Both the position numbers and the translations under genes were made by a program. This document shows positions 1 through 6,340 of a stretch of 9,280 nt of DNA, piece by piece. Source of the stretch: Cyanobacteria bacterium UBA3803 (GTDB taxonomy: Bacteria; Cyanobacteriota; Vampirovibrionia; Gastranaerophilales; Gastranaerophilaceae); assembly GCA_002369055.1 (NCBI GenBank), contig DFEL01000129.1, positions 4,454 through 13,733 of the forward strand. Direction: 5' to 3'. The notes under the pieces are model-generated. The model was not told the origin of the DNA and made no database searches. It worked only from the letters and a program-made list of their open reading frames with translations. How positions within the stretch are numbered: the first letter of the stretch is position 1; each line of letters starts with the position of its first letter.

Positions 1-22
1 GTGCGTAGCAAGCCGCCACCCC
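1..22. other. GC-rich block at window edge
   Basis: These 22 bases are rich in G and C, in sharp contrast to the AT-rich DNA around them. Read on the minus strand they come just after the SLH gene and begin with GGGGTGGCGGC preceded by AAA. That is how the left arm of a strong rho-independent terminator often looks; the matching arm would lie outside the window. It could equally be the edge of an RNA gene or an intergenic repeat. The sequence here cannot decide. Confidence 0.25.
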
Positions 23-25
23 TTT

Positions 26-52
26 AAATAATTTCTTACACAGAAATTATTT
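26..52 (-). terminator. AT-rich hairpin overlapping the SLH gene stop
   Basis: A perfect 10-bp inverted repeat (26-35 against 43-52) surrounds a 7-nt loop and spans the stop codon of the SLH gene at 47-49. The stem is almost all A-T, and on the minus strand it is followed by only three T before AAAGGGG. It is therefore a weak terminator candidate. The GC-rich block just beyond may be the real one. Confidence 0.3.
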
Positions 53-1975
53 ATTAGTACAACCGAAAGCGATTGTTATATGTTCTTTAGGATTAACCGC
101 AGAAATTTTTGCACCTTTAGGGTCTACTACGTAAGCAATTTCATCTCCTGAAGTTTGGAACAAGCCCATTGAACCGGATAATGCGGTTCTTGTAACATCA
201 ATAGGAGCTTTAACGGTTTCAACCAAAGCATCACCTACGCTTCTGCCTGCTGCTTTGAATTGACCTTGAGTTGTTTCACCTAATGCTGTACCTACGCCGT
301 TTGAAACATTTTCAACCGCATTACCTAAGTTTGAAACAACACCGCCTGCTGTTCTTGCTGTTGTACCAACAAGAGTACCTGCCCAAGTAAATGGAAATGC
401 AAGAGTTCTTGCTATAAAGTGCGGATTTTTCTTTTTATTGATTTGTGCTGTCAGAATTTGTTTTGGTAGTTCTGCTTTGCAATTACCGTTTTGAATTTCT
501 GTGAAGGCAAGTTTTAATGCACCTTTTTCTTTGCAGCCGTTTGGACGGATAACTTCAATAACTTTACCGTTTACACGTGAACCGCAAGGGAATACTTGAC
601 CGTTAATTGTAACTTCTTCAAGTGTTGTTGCTGCAAATCTTTGACCTACGTGTGCTGATTTAGCATTAATTTGGTCTAAAAATTCAAGTTTTAATGTAGG
701 AATTTTTACGACTTCATCATTTTCAAGGTATGCTTGTTTATCGTTATCAATAGGACAAGCAGCATTTGCAGTCTTAGGATTTGTGTCATATCCGCCTGCT
801 ACACGTACGTTTTGAAGCATTGAAGCAATATCTGCTCTTGATGCTGTTTTATCAGGCATAATCATATCTGAATTTGGTAAATCTGATAATGCACCATTTT
901 CTAATGCTGTTGCAATAGGAATTTGTGACCAACTTGGAACTCTGCCACCGTCACGATATTTTGATAAAATTTCTTTTGCTTTGCATTCATCAATAGAGCA
1001 GTTATTTAAGCCTTTTGCCATTGCCGTAAGTGCTTCTGCACGGGTTACGTTATTGTTTGGCATAAATCTGCCATTTGGGTAACCTTTCATTAATTGTTCA
1101 TCAACAGCTTTTGCAATCATAGGATTTGCCCAGTTTCCCGCAGGAACATCAGAGAAGATACATTTCGGTTCAAGCGAACAATTATCCATGTTGAAGCCTT
1201 TTACAAGCATTGTTGCAAATTCTGCACGGCTTACATTTCTGTTTGGCTTGAATTGTCTGTCAGGATAGCCGACTACAACGTCATTCATAGCTAATTTGTC
1301 GATATCGCAAGATGCCCAGTGCTGTTCAGGAACATCAGGGAAGTAGTTTAGTAAATTAGCGGCTGCTCCCGTCATACCTTTAAGATTAGATTTTAAATCA
1401 AAAGGTTCGTAACTTCTTTTTAGTGCGTCAATAGAGTTTTCTGTGTGAATGTCAATAGGGCATCCGCCATCTATGTATTTTTCTTCTCCACTTACTGAAA
1501 CACCATTGATTGTGTTCATGTCAGAATTTAAATATGGCAGTTGGCTTGCTGCACCTGTCATTGAACCTTCAGATGTAATTGTTGCACCTGCAAGGCTTGG
1601 ATTTAGGTAATTTTCACTTGAGCTGATTGAATTTGCATTTTCGCCAACATAGTTGTTTGTTCCGTAAATTGCATTAGGATATCCGTAAATTTGACGCATA
1701 TCTTTTCTATCTGTTGTTTGTGCAGAAGCACAGCTTGCACAAGTCGGTTGTGCTTTTTTGGCACAACGTTCATTAATTTCTTCTGATTTTTTACATTTAC
1801 ATTTTGGTTTTGCTTTATGACACTTGTTACATTTTTTAGATACTTTTTCACAAGGTGCATTTACTTTAGGTAAATCGTTTTTGCATGGACATGCTGCATT
1901 TGCTGCATTACCGATTGAGGTTGCACTTATACCTAAAGCGATTAAAGCGGCTACTGTTAATTTTTTAAATTTCAT
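47..1975 (-). CDS. Exported Cys-rich protein with three SLH repeats
   Basis: 642 residues. The start is fixed by a strong AAGGAGG at 1985-1991, 9 nt upstream. Residues 1-28 form a Sec signal peptide (KFKK, then a hydrophobic stretch ending ANAA). The first mature residues are CPC; there is no proper lipobox, so lipid attachment is unlikely. Residues 29-82 hold ten Cys in CxC and CxxC pairs among many Lys. Three SLH repeats follow at about 212-262, 274-324 and 340-391; the first two show the D-V-P...W...GYP.G.F.P...V.RAE pattern and the third is degenerate. Residues 422-510 look like a beta-rich module, 520-605 is a Gly/Ala/Val-rich amphipathic stretch, and 610-637 is again beta-like. SLH repeats typically bind peptidoglycan-linked polysaccharide, so the protein probably sits in the envelope, perhaps as S-layer or outer-membrane tether. 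The C-terminal modules are not recognised. It appears to be transcribed alone. Confidence 0.9.
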   Translation of the reverse strand: MKFKKLTVAALIALGISATSIGNAANAACPCKNDLPKVNAPCEKVSKKCNKCHKAKPKCKCKKSEEINERCAKKAQPTCASCASAQTTDRKDMRQIYGYPNAIYGTNNYVGENANSISSSENYLNPSLAGATITSEGSMTGAASQLPYLNSDMNTINGVSVSGEEKYIDGGCPIDIHTENSIDALKRSYEPFDLKSNLKGMTGAAANLLNYFPDVPEQHWASCDIDKLAMNDVVVGYPDRQFKPNRNVSRAEFATMLVKGFNMDNCSLEPKCIFSDVPAGNWANPMIAKAVDEQLMKGYPNGRFMPNNNVTRAEALTAMAKGLNNCSIDECKAKEILSKYRDGGRVPSWSQIPIATALENGALSDLPNSDMIMPDKTASRADIASMLQNVRVAGGYDTNPKTANAACPIDNDKQAYLENDEVVKIPTLKLEFLDQINAKSAHVGQRFAATTLEEVTINGQVFPCGSRVNGKVIEVIRPNGCKEKGALKLAFTEIQNGNCKAELPKQILTAQINKKKNPHFIARTLAFPFTWAGTLVGTTARTAGGVVSNLGNAVENVSNGVGTALGETTQGQFKAAGRSVGDALVETVKAPIDVTRTALSGSMGLFQTSGDEIAYVVDPKGAKISAVNPKEHITIAFGCTNK

Positions 1976-2053
1976 TTTTTCTAACCTCCTTATTGGTCTG
2001 TTATTTTTTATGTTTTTTGTCGACTTTCTTTAAGATTATGTCTTTTAAATCCT

Positions 2054-2062
2054 TTTATAACA
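2054..2062 (-). promoter_or_regulatory. Candidate extended -10 promoter for SLH gene
   Basis: On the minus strand this reads TGTTATAAA, that is a TGn extension followed by a near-consensus -10 box. No convincing -35 lies 16-18 nt upstream, as expected if the extended -10 carries the activity. Transcription would start near 2047, giving a leader of about 70 nt. The heptamer TTGTCGA occurs twice in this leader and promoter region (2017-2023 and 2063-2069) and could be chance. Other AT-rich hexamers nearby are possible alternatives. Confidence 0.3.
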
Positions 2063-2117
2063 TTGTCGAAAGAGGTTATATGATTAGGCTATTTGAAAAT
2101 AACGTTTTGGGTAGTGT

Positions 2118-2157
2118 ATAAAAATGCGATTTGTATTTATACAAATCGCATTTTTAT
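2118..2157 (-). terminator. Strong hairpin terminator ending the purA operon
   Basis: A perfect 18-bp inverted repeat (2118-2135 against 2140-2157) has a 4-nt loop, an ATGCGAT core, an A5 run on its left and a T5 run on its right. It lies 23 nt beyond the purA stop codon, so read on the minus strand it ends the five-gene redox operon. The flanking A and T runs make it symmetric, and it could also stop plus-strand transcripts. It separates the operon from the SLH gene promoter. Confidence 0.85.
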
Positions 2158-2180
2158 TTATTGATTTATTAAAGTTTTCT

Positions 2181-3455
2181 TTAAACGAAAATAGTTTGTT
2201 CTCTGTCAGGTCCGACACTGATTATTGATATTTTGGTTTCTATTAATTCTTCAATTCGTTTTAAATATTTTTTGCAATTTTCAGGTAAATCTTCATAGGT
2301 TCTTATATTTGATAATTTTGTTTTCCAACCGGCATGAGTTTCATAAATCGGTTCTAAATATTTGTGCATAAATACATTTGTCGGATAATTTTCGTATATT
2401 TTACCGTTTCTTTTATCTTTGTATGCGGTACATATTTTAATTTCATCAAAATCATCAAAAACGTCAATTTTTGTAAGAGCAACAGATGTTAAACCGCTAA
2501 CAAGTCCTGCATAGCGTGCAATTACGGCATCAAACCAACCGCATCTTCTGGGACGTCCTGTTGTTGTTCCGTATTCGTGTCCTATTTCTCTTATTTTATC
2601 TCCTGTTTTGTCTTTTAATTCCGTAACAAAAGGACCTTCTCCAACTCTTGTTATGTAGGCTTTTGAAACACCTATAACATCTTTTATCATTGTCGGGCCA
2701 TAGCCGCTTCCGGTTCCTGCTCCGCCTGCTATTGCGTTTGAACTTGTTACAAAAGGATACGTGCCATAGTCTATGTCAAGCATTACTCCTTGTGCACCTT
2801 CAAATAAAATGGTTTTATTTTTGTTTTCTTTTAGCAATTCTTGCCAAGTTTCACAAATATAAGGTTCAAATATTTTTTTGTATTTTTTTAATAATTCAAA
2901 TATTTCTTCTTTTGAATATTCTTTTAAACCGTAAACTTCTTTAAGTATTTTATTTTTTAAAGGTAAAATAATATCTATTTTTTCAGAAAGTGTTTCGTCA
3001 TCAAATAAATCGCCAATTTTTAATGCACATCTTGCCATTTTATCCGTATATGTTTGTCCTATACCTTTTCTTGTTGAGCCTATTTTACCTTTTTTTACGG
3101 TATCTTCTGCCCAGCCGTCAATTTCTGTGTGATATGGCATTGTTATTGTTGCAAGAGGGCTTAATTTTAAATTTGATAAATCAACTCCTCTTTCTTTTAA
3201 TTCTTTTGTTTCTTGCTCAAAGACTTCAGGTAGAACTACTGTTCCCGCACCAATAAAGCAAATTTTATTCCCGTATAAAATTCCTGACGGTACAAGATGA
3301 AGTTTATATGTTTCTCCGTTATATACAACCGTATGACCGGCATTACAACCGCCTTGATAGCGAATCACCATATCTGCTTTTTGTGCAAGTAAATCGGTAA
3401 TTTTTGCTTTACCTTCATCACCCCATTGAGCTCCGACAACAACTGTATTTTTCAT
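2181..3455 (-). CDS. purA: Adenylosuccinate synthase (PurA)
   Basis: 424 residues, the usual length. It joins IMP and aspartate using GTP to give adenylosuccinate, the first committed step from IMP to AMP, in the cytoplasm. The N-terminal QWGDEGK loop places the catalytic Asp at 13, NAGHT places the catalytic His at 41, and HL.PSGIL, FEGAQG, GTYP.VTSSN, TTGRPRR and TKID (guanine recognition) all follow in order, ending with GPDR.QTI. The overall wording is closest to cyanobacterial PurA. Two departures stand out: GKAK in place of the common GKGK at 15-18, and GSTRKGIGQ in place of the common GTTGRGIGP at 126-134. Its AAAGGG ribosome site (3465-3470) lies inside the end of etfA, 5 nt upstream, so it is the last gene of the redox operon. 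The function is secure; the placement with electron-transfer genes is unusual. Confidence 0.96.
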   Translation of the reverse strand: MKNTVVVGAQWGDEGKAKITDLLAQKADMVIRYQGGCNAGHTVVYNGETYKLHLVPSGILYGNKICFIGAGTVVLPEVFEQETKELKERGVDLSNLKLSPLATITMPYHTEIDGWAEDTVKKGKIGSTRKGIGQTYTDKMARCALKIGDLFDDETLSEKIDIILPLKNKILKEVYGLKEYSKEEIFELLKKYKKIFEPYICETWQELLKENKNKTILFEGAQGVMLDIDYGTYPFVTSSNAIAGGAGTGSGYGPTMIKDVIGVSKAYITRVGEGPFVTELKDKTGDKIREIGHEYGTTTGRPRRCGWFDAVIARYAGLVSGLTSVALTKIDVFDDFDEIKICTAYKDKRNGKIYENYPTNVFMHKYLEPIYETHAGWKTKLSNIRTYEDLPENCKKYLKRIEELIETKISIISVGPDREQTIFV

Positions 3456-3460
3456 TATAA

Positions 3461-4453
3461 TTATCCCTTTAATTTATTTATTAATTTCGGTAAAATCTCA
3501 AACACATCACCAACTATGCCAACATCTGCAACTTTGAATATTGGTGCATTTTTATCTTTGTTTATTGCAATAATTTTATCTGAACCACTCATTCCGACAG
3601 TATGCTGAATAGCACCAGATATTCCGCAAGCTATATATATTTTAGGTACAACTGTTTTACCTGTTTGACCTACCTGAATAGAGCTGTCTGCTAGTTTCAT
3701 ATCAACAGCTCCTCTTGAAGCACCGACAGAACCGCCTAAAACTTGAGCAAGTTCTTGTAGTAGTTCAAATCCTTGCTGATTTTTCATACCTTTTCCGCCT
3801 GCAACAATTATTTCAGCTTCGTCAATACGAACATCAGCAAGCTGTTTATTTTCAATGAATTCAACTAATTCTACATGTTTTTCAATTGTTGATAAATCAA
3901 AATCAAGTTCAATAAATTCAGTATTTTTGATTATTTCATTTTCTGCTTTTTTTAGAACTTTTGGTCTGACAGTTGCCATTTGCGGATAATTTTTGCATAA
4001 AATTGTTGCCATTAAATTTCCGCCAAAAGTAGGACGAGTTGAAGCAAGTTGACCTTTTTCATTTATATCTAATTTTGTGCAGTCCGCAGTTAAACCTGTA
4101 TTTAAAGTGGTTGCAACAACAGGTGCAAGTTCTCTGCCTTGTGTTGTTGCTCCTATTAAAAATATTTCAGGGGTGATATTTTTTATTAAATCAACTGTAA
4201 TTTTTGAATAATATTCTGTTGAATATTGTTTTAATTTCAGCGAATTTGCAATATAAACCTTATTAAATCCGTTTTTGCTTAAAATATTTTTGTTTTCTTC
4301 TAAATTTGTTCCGTCAGTAAACAAAATGGCATTAATTTCACAGTTATCAAGTTTTTGAGATAAATCTTGGGCAGTTTTTGCAAGTTCAAGAACGACATTT
4401 TGCAAAATACCGTTTCTGTCGGTTTGAGCATAAATTAAAATTCCTTTAGCCAT
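3461..4453 (-). CDS. etfA: Electron transfer flavoprotein, alpha subunit
   Basis: 330 residues, the family's normal length. EtfA pairs with EtfB to form a soluble FAD protein that passes electrons between dehydrogenases and other carriers. The C-terminal FAD domain is clear: GGSVGASRGAVD from 240, VGQTGK..V.P around 261-270, ISGAIQH at 278-284, and NKD..APIF..AD.GIVGD near the end. The N-terminal part is the more variable alpha/beta fold shared with EtfB. The start is set by GGAGG at 4460-4464, 6 nt upstream, and the first 8 nt overlap the end of etfB (ATGGCTAA), so the two are translationally coupled as expected for a heterodimer made in equal amounts. The family call is very secure; the physiological electron donor and acceptor cannot be read from this gene. 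Confidence 0.95.
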   Translation of the reverse strand: MAKGILIYAQTDRNGILQNVVLELAKTAQDLSQKLDNCEINAILFTDGTNLEENKNILSKNGFNKVYIANSLKLKQYSTEYYSKITVDLIKNITPEIFLIGATTQGRELAPVVATTLNTGLTADCTKLDINEKGQLASTRPTFGGNLMATILCKNYPQMATVRPKVLKKAENEIIKNTEFIELDFDLSTIEKHVELVEFIENKQLADVRIDEAEIIVAGGKGMKNQQGFELLQELAQVLGGSVGASRGAVDMKLADSSIQVGQTGKTVVPKIYIACGISGAIQHTVGMSGSDKIIAINKDKNAPIFKVADVGIVGDVFEILPKLINKLKG

Positions 4454-5225
4454 TTAGTGCCTCCAAAATTTTATTTACTGCATCGTCAGCATTATCCGGC
4501 ACGAAAATTTCTCCGCCTTGTTTTTGTTCCGGTCTGAACGCTTTACTTACGTAAGTCGGAGAACCTTTTATTCCAACTTGCTCAACTTCAAGACCGATAT
4601 CATTTAATCCGTAGAATTTAATTTCTGCTTTTTGTGCATTTTTAAAACCTTTAATAAGCGGTCTTCTTGGTTCATAATCACATTTAAGCATACATAAAAC
4701 GGCAGGAAGTTTTACTTTTAATATTTCCGTGCCATCTTCAACTTCTTTTTTTACGGTTGCAATATTATTTTCTACCGATAAAATTTCTTTTACATAAGTT
4801 ATAACAGGATAATTTAAATTTACTGAAATGGCAGGGCCTGTTTGTGCTGTATCACCATCGGTTGCGAATTGACCGCACAAAATTAAATCAACTTCTTTAA
4901 TTTTTTCTTTTATTGCAGCAGCAAGTGTTCTACCTGTGGCTGCGGTGTCCGCACCGGCAAATTTTTTATCCGTTACAACAAAACCATCATCAATGCCCAA
5001 AGAAATTGCCTTCCTGATAATTTCTTCTGCTTGCGGAGGCCCCATTGTAAGTGTTGTAATATTTACGTTTTGCTCTCTATCTTTTAATTTTAATGCCGTT
5101 TCCAGTGCATACATATCAAAAGGATTGATAATACTTTCTAAACCTTCACGTTGAATGGTATTATTTTCAGTCCACTTAATATCAGCAGTATCAGGGACTT
5201 GTTTAACACATACGGCTATTTTCAT
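4446..5225 (-). CDS. etfB: Electron transfer flavoprotein, beta subunit
   Basis: 259 residues, typical for EtfB. It opens with the family's KIAVCVKQVPDT and continues with NPFD.YALE.AL.LK (34-48), MGPPQAEE..R.A...G.D (61-80) and a nucleotide-binding GQFATDGDTAQTGP (118-131). The DGDTAQ form is the one found in electron-bifurcating ETFs of anaerobes such as Acidaminococcus, where EtfB holds a second FAD; housekeeping ETFs usually have AMP and a DDD-like variant. That points to NADH-driven bifurcation, but the residues FAT replace the more usual QAI just before it. No good ribosome site is visible. The start lies 2 nt after the stop of the small Cys gene, so translation probably depends on coupling. 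No acyl-CoA or lactate dehydrogenase partner is adjacent. Confidence 0.95.
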   Translation of the reverse strand: MKIAVCVKQVPDTADIKWTENNTIQREGLESIINPFDMYALETALKLKDREQNVNITTLTMGPPQAEEIIRKAISLGIDDGFVVTDKKFAGADTAATGRTLAAAIKEKIKEVDLILCGQFATDGDTAQTGPAISVNLNYPVITYVKEILSVENNIATVKKEVEDGTEILKVKLPAVLCMLKCDYEPRRPLIKGFKNAQKAEIKFYGLNDIGLEVEQVGIKGSPTYVSKAFRPEQKQGGEIFVPDNADDAVNKILEALNG

Positions 5226-5227
5226 CG

Positions 5228-5410
5228 TTATTGTTTCTTAGTTTGTTTGATTTGAACATCTAATGCTGCGTTGTGTGCAAGCATATAAATTGAACAAATT
5301 TTGTAACTTTTTAAATACCATGCACAAGCATCTTGTGTACATACTTTCTCAAACTGTGCACCTGCTGACATTAGCGGGCAAAATGGTATGTTTTTGTCAT
5401 TTCCTGCCAT
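5228..5410 (-). CDS. Small conserved-looking four-cysteine protein, function unknown
   Basis: 60 residues. It is not recognised as a named family. The core reads F-C-P-L-M-S-A-G, then C24-x4-C29-A-W-Y, then C39-S-I-Y-M-L-A, with four Cys at 11, 24, 29 and 39, followed by a polar tail ending in Lys/Gln. No signal peptide or membrane segment is visible, so it should be cytoplasmic. Four well-placed Cys beside aromatic residues in so small a protein suggest a bound metal or iron-sulfur cluster; this is inference. It is likely real: it fits the operon exactly (8 nt after the reductase gene, 2 nt before etfB), has AAAGGA at 5422-5427 with an 11-nt spacer, and shows a non-random Cys pattern. Its position between two flavoprotein modules suggests an electron-transfer or assembly role. 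Confidence 0.75.
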   Translation of the reverse strand: MAGNDKNIPFCPLMSAGAQFEKVCTQDACAWYLKSYKICSIYMLAHNAALDVQIKQTKKQ

Positions 5411-5418
5411 TTATTTGA

Positions 5419-6252
5419 TTATCCTTTCTTTAATAGGTTGCAGTTTTCATCTCTTTTACGTTCTTGATCTTTATAAATGCGAGTTCTGTTTATAACTTCA
5501 TCAAAATCAATTTCGTGTGCGTTAAAATCAGGGCCGTCAACACAAGCAAATTTAACTTCTCCGCCAACAGTTATACGGCATGCTCCACACATACCTGTTC
5601 CGTCAACCATAATCGGATTCATACTCGCTTCTGTATAAATACCTTTATCTCTTGTTAAATTTGCAACTGCTCTCATCATAGGCATTGGACCTACTGCAAT
5701 TGCATAGTCAACTTTTTCTTGATTCATTATTCTGTCTAATACTTGTGTTACAAATCCTTTTTCACCCAATGTTCCGTCATCGGTTGTGATAAACAGTTCC
5801 GTACAAGCGTCTTTCATTTTATCTTCCCAGAAGATTAAATCTTTGTTTCTTGCACCCATAATCATATAAACTTTGTTACCTGCTTCTTTAAATGCTTTTG
5901 CAATCAAATAACAAGGTGCGGCACCATAACCGCCTGCAAGACATACAACTGTTCCGTATTTTTTGATGTGAGTAGGTTGTCCTAAAGGTCCTACAAGGTC
6001 TGCCAGTTCATCACCTTCATTTAAGGCTGCAAGTTGTTTTGTTGAATATCCGACAGCCATAAATACCAATGTCAAAATACCTTTTTCTTTGTCAACATCA
6101 GCAATTGTCAACGGTACTCTTTCACCGTCTGTTGTTGCTCTGAATATAATAAACTGTCCTGCTTTTGCGTTTCTTACAACAAATGGTGCTTCAATAGTTA
6201 TTTCATATTGATTTGGACAAATTTCTTTTTTTGTTAGAATTTTATATGGCAT
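5419..6252 (-). CDS. NfnA/SudB-type ferredoxin-NAD(P)H reductase subunit (FAD, [2Fe-2S])
   Basis: 277 residues, about the usual length for the small Nfn subunit (sulfide dehydrogenase beta / dihydroorotate-dehydrogenase electron-transfer-like). An FAD domain comes first, with AGQF at 31-34, R.PLTIAD at 45-52 and GPLGQP at 88-93. A pyridine-nucleotide domain follows, with GGYGAAP at 107-113, MGARNKDLIFW, TTDDG and GPMPMM. The C-terminal [2Fe-2S] motif is MNPIMVDGTGMCGAC with Cys 222, 225 and 237. In Nfn structures an Asp completes that cluster, and Asp217 is well placed. In Nfn this subunit pairs with a GltA-like NfnB to couple NADH, NADPH and ferredoxin. No nfnB is adjacent here; a small Cys protein and etfBA follow instead. 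The start has AGGA at 6262-6265, 9 nt upstream. A role as partner of another flavoprotein cannot be excluded. Confidence 0.88.
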   Translation of the reverse strand: MPYKILTKKEICPNQYEITIEAPFVVRNAKAGQFIIFRATTDGERVPLTIADVDKEKGILTLVFMAVGYSTKQLAALNEGDELADLVGPLGQPTHIKKYGTVVCLAGGYGAAPCYLIAKAFKEAGNKVYMIMGARNKDLIFWEDKMKDACTELFITTDDGTLGEKGFVTQVLDRIMNQEKVDYAIAVGPMPMMRAVANLTRDKGIYTEASMNPIMVDGTGMCGACRITVGGEVKFACVDGPDFNAHEIDFDEVINRTRIYKDQERKRDENCNLLKKG

Positions 6253-6279
6253 GTTATACTATCCTATTTTAACCTTTTC

Positions 6280-6288
6280 ATTATATCA
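6280..6288 (-). promoter_or_regulatory. Extended -10 promoter for the redox/purA operon
   Basis: On the minus strand this reads TGATATAAT, a TGn extension plus a perfect TATAAT. Transcription would start near 6273, about 20 nt before the ATG at 6252. No consensus -35 is visible; the place where it should lie (about 6303-6308) is occupied by the -10 box of the divergent promoter. Confidence 0.65.
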
Positions 6289-6305
6289 TAATTGTACGTT
6301 TATTA

Positions 6306-6311
6306 TATAAT
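6306..6311 (+). promoter_or_regulatory. Candidate -10 box for the glycan gene cluster
   Basis: A perfect TATAAT lies 29 nt before the cytidylyltransferase ATG, giving a short leader of about 23 nt. The -35 position (about 6283-6288) has no good match and overlaps the -10 of the opposite promoter. The region is very AT-rich, so chance matches are easy; the position relative to the gene is what supports this one. Confidence 0.5.
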
Positions 6312-6340
6312 TGAAAAGTAAAAAATACAACAGGTGATGT

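Noticed and set aside
1094..1294. Open frame on the plus strand inside the SLH gene
   Set aside because: It is fully antisense to a well-supported gene, has no ribosome site and no recognisable pattern; it arises from the SLH coding sequence.
1603..1860. Second minus-strand frame overlapping the Cys-rich part of the SLH gene
   Set aside because: Low-complexity Lys/Asn/Val product in another frame, without a start signal; the main frame has signal peptide and SLH repeats.
1886..1897. Lipoprotein cleavage site before Cys29 of the SLH protein
   Set aside because: The residues before the Cys are NAA, with no Leu at -3, and the ANA pattern fits ordinary signal peptidase better.
2017..2069. Two TTGTCGA copies as an operator
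   Set aside because: Only seven bases, 46 bp apart, in direct orientation without symmetry; chance is a sufficient explanation.
2690..3256. Leu/Phe-rich plus-strand frames that look like membrane proteins
   Set aside because: They are antisense to purA; the hydrophobic look comes from reading AT-rich Lys/Glu codons backwards.
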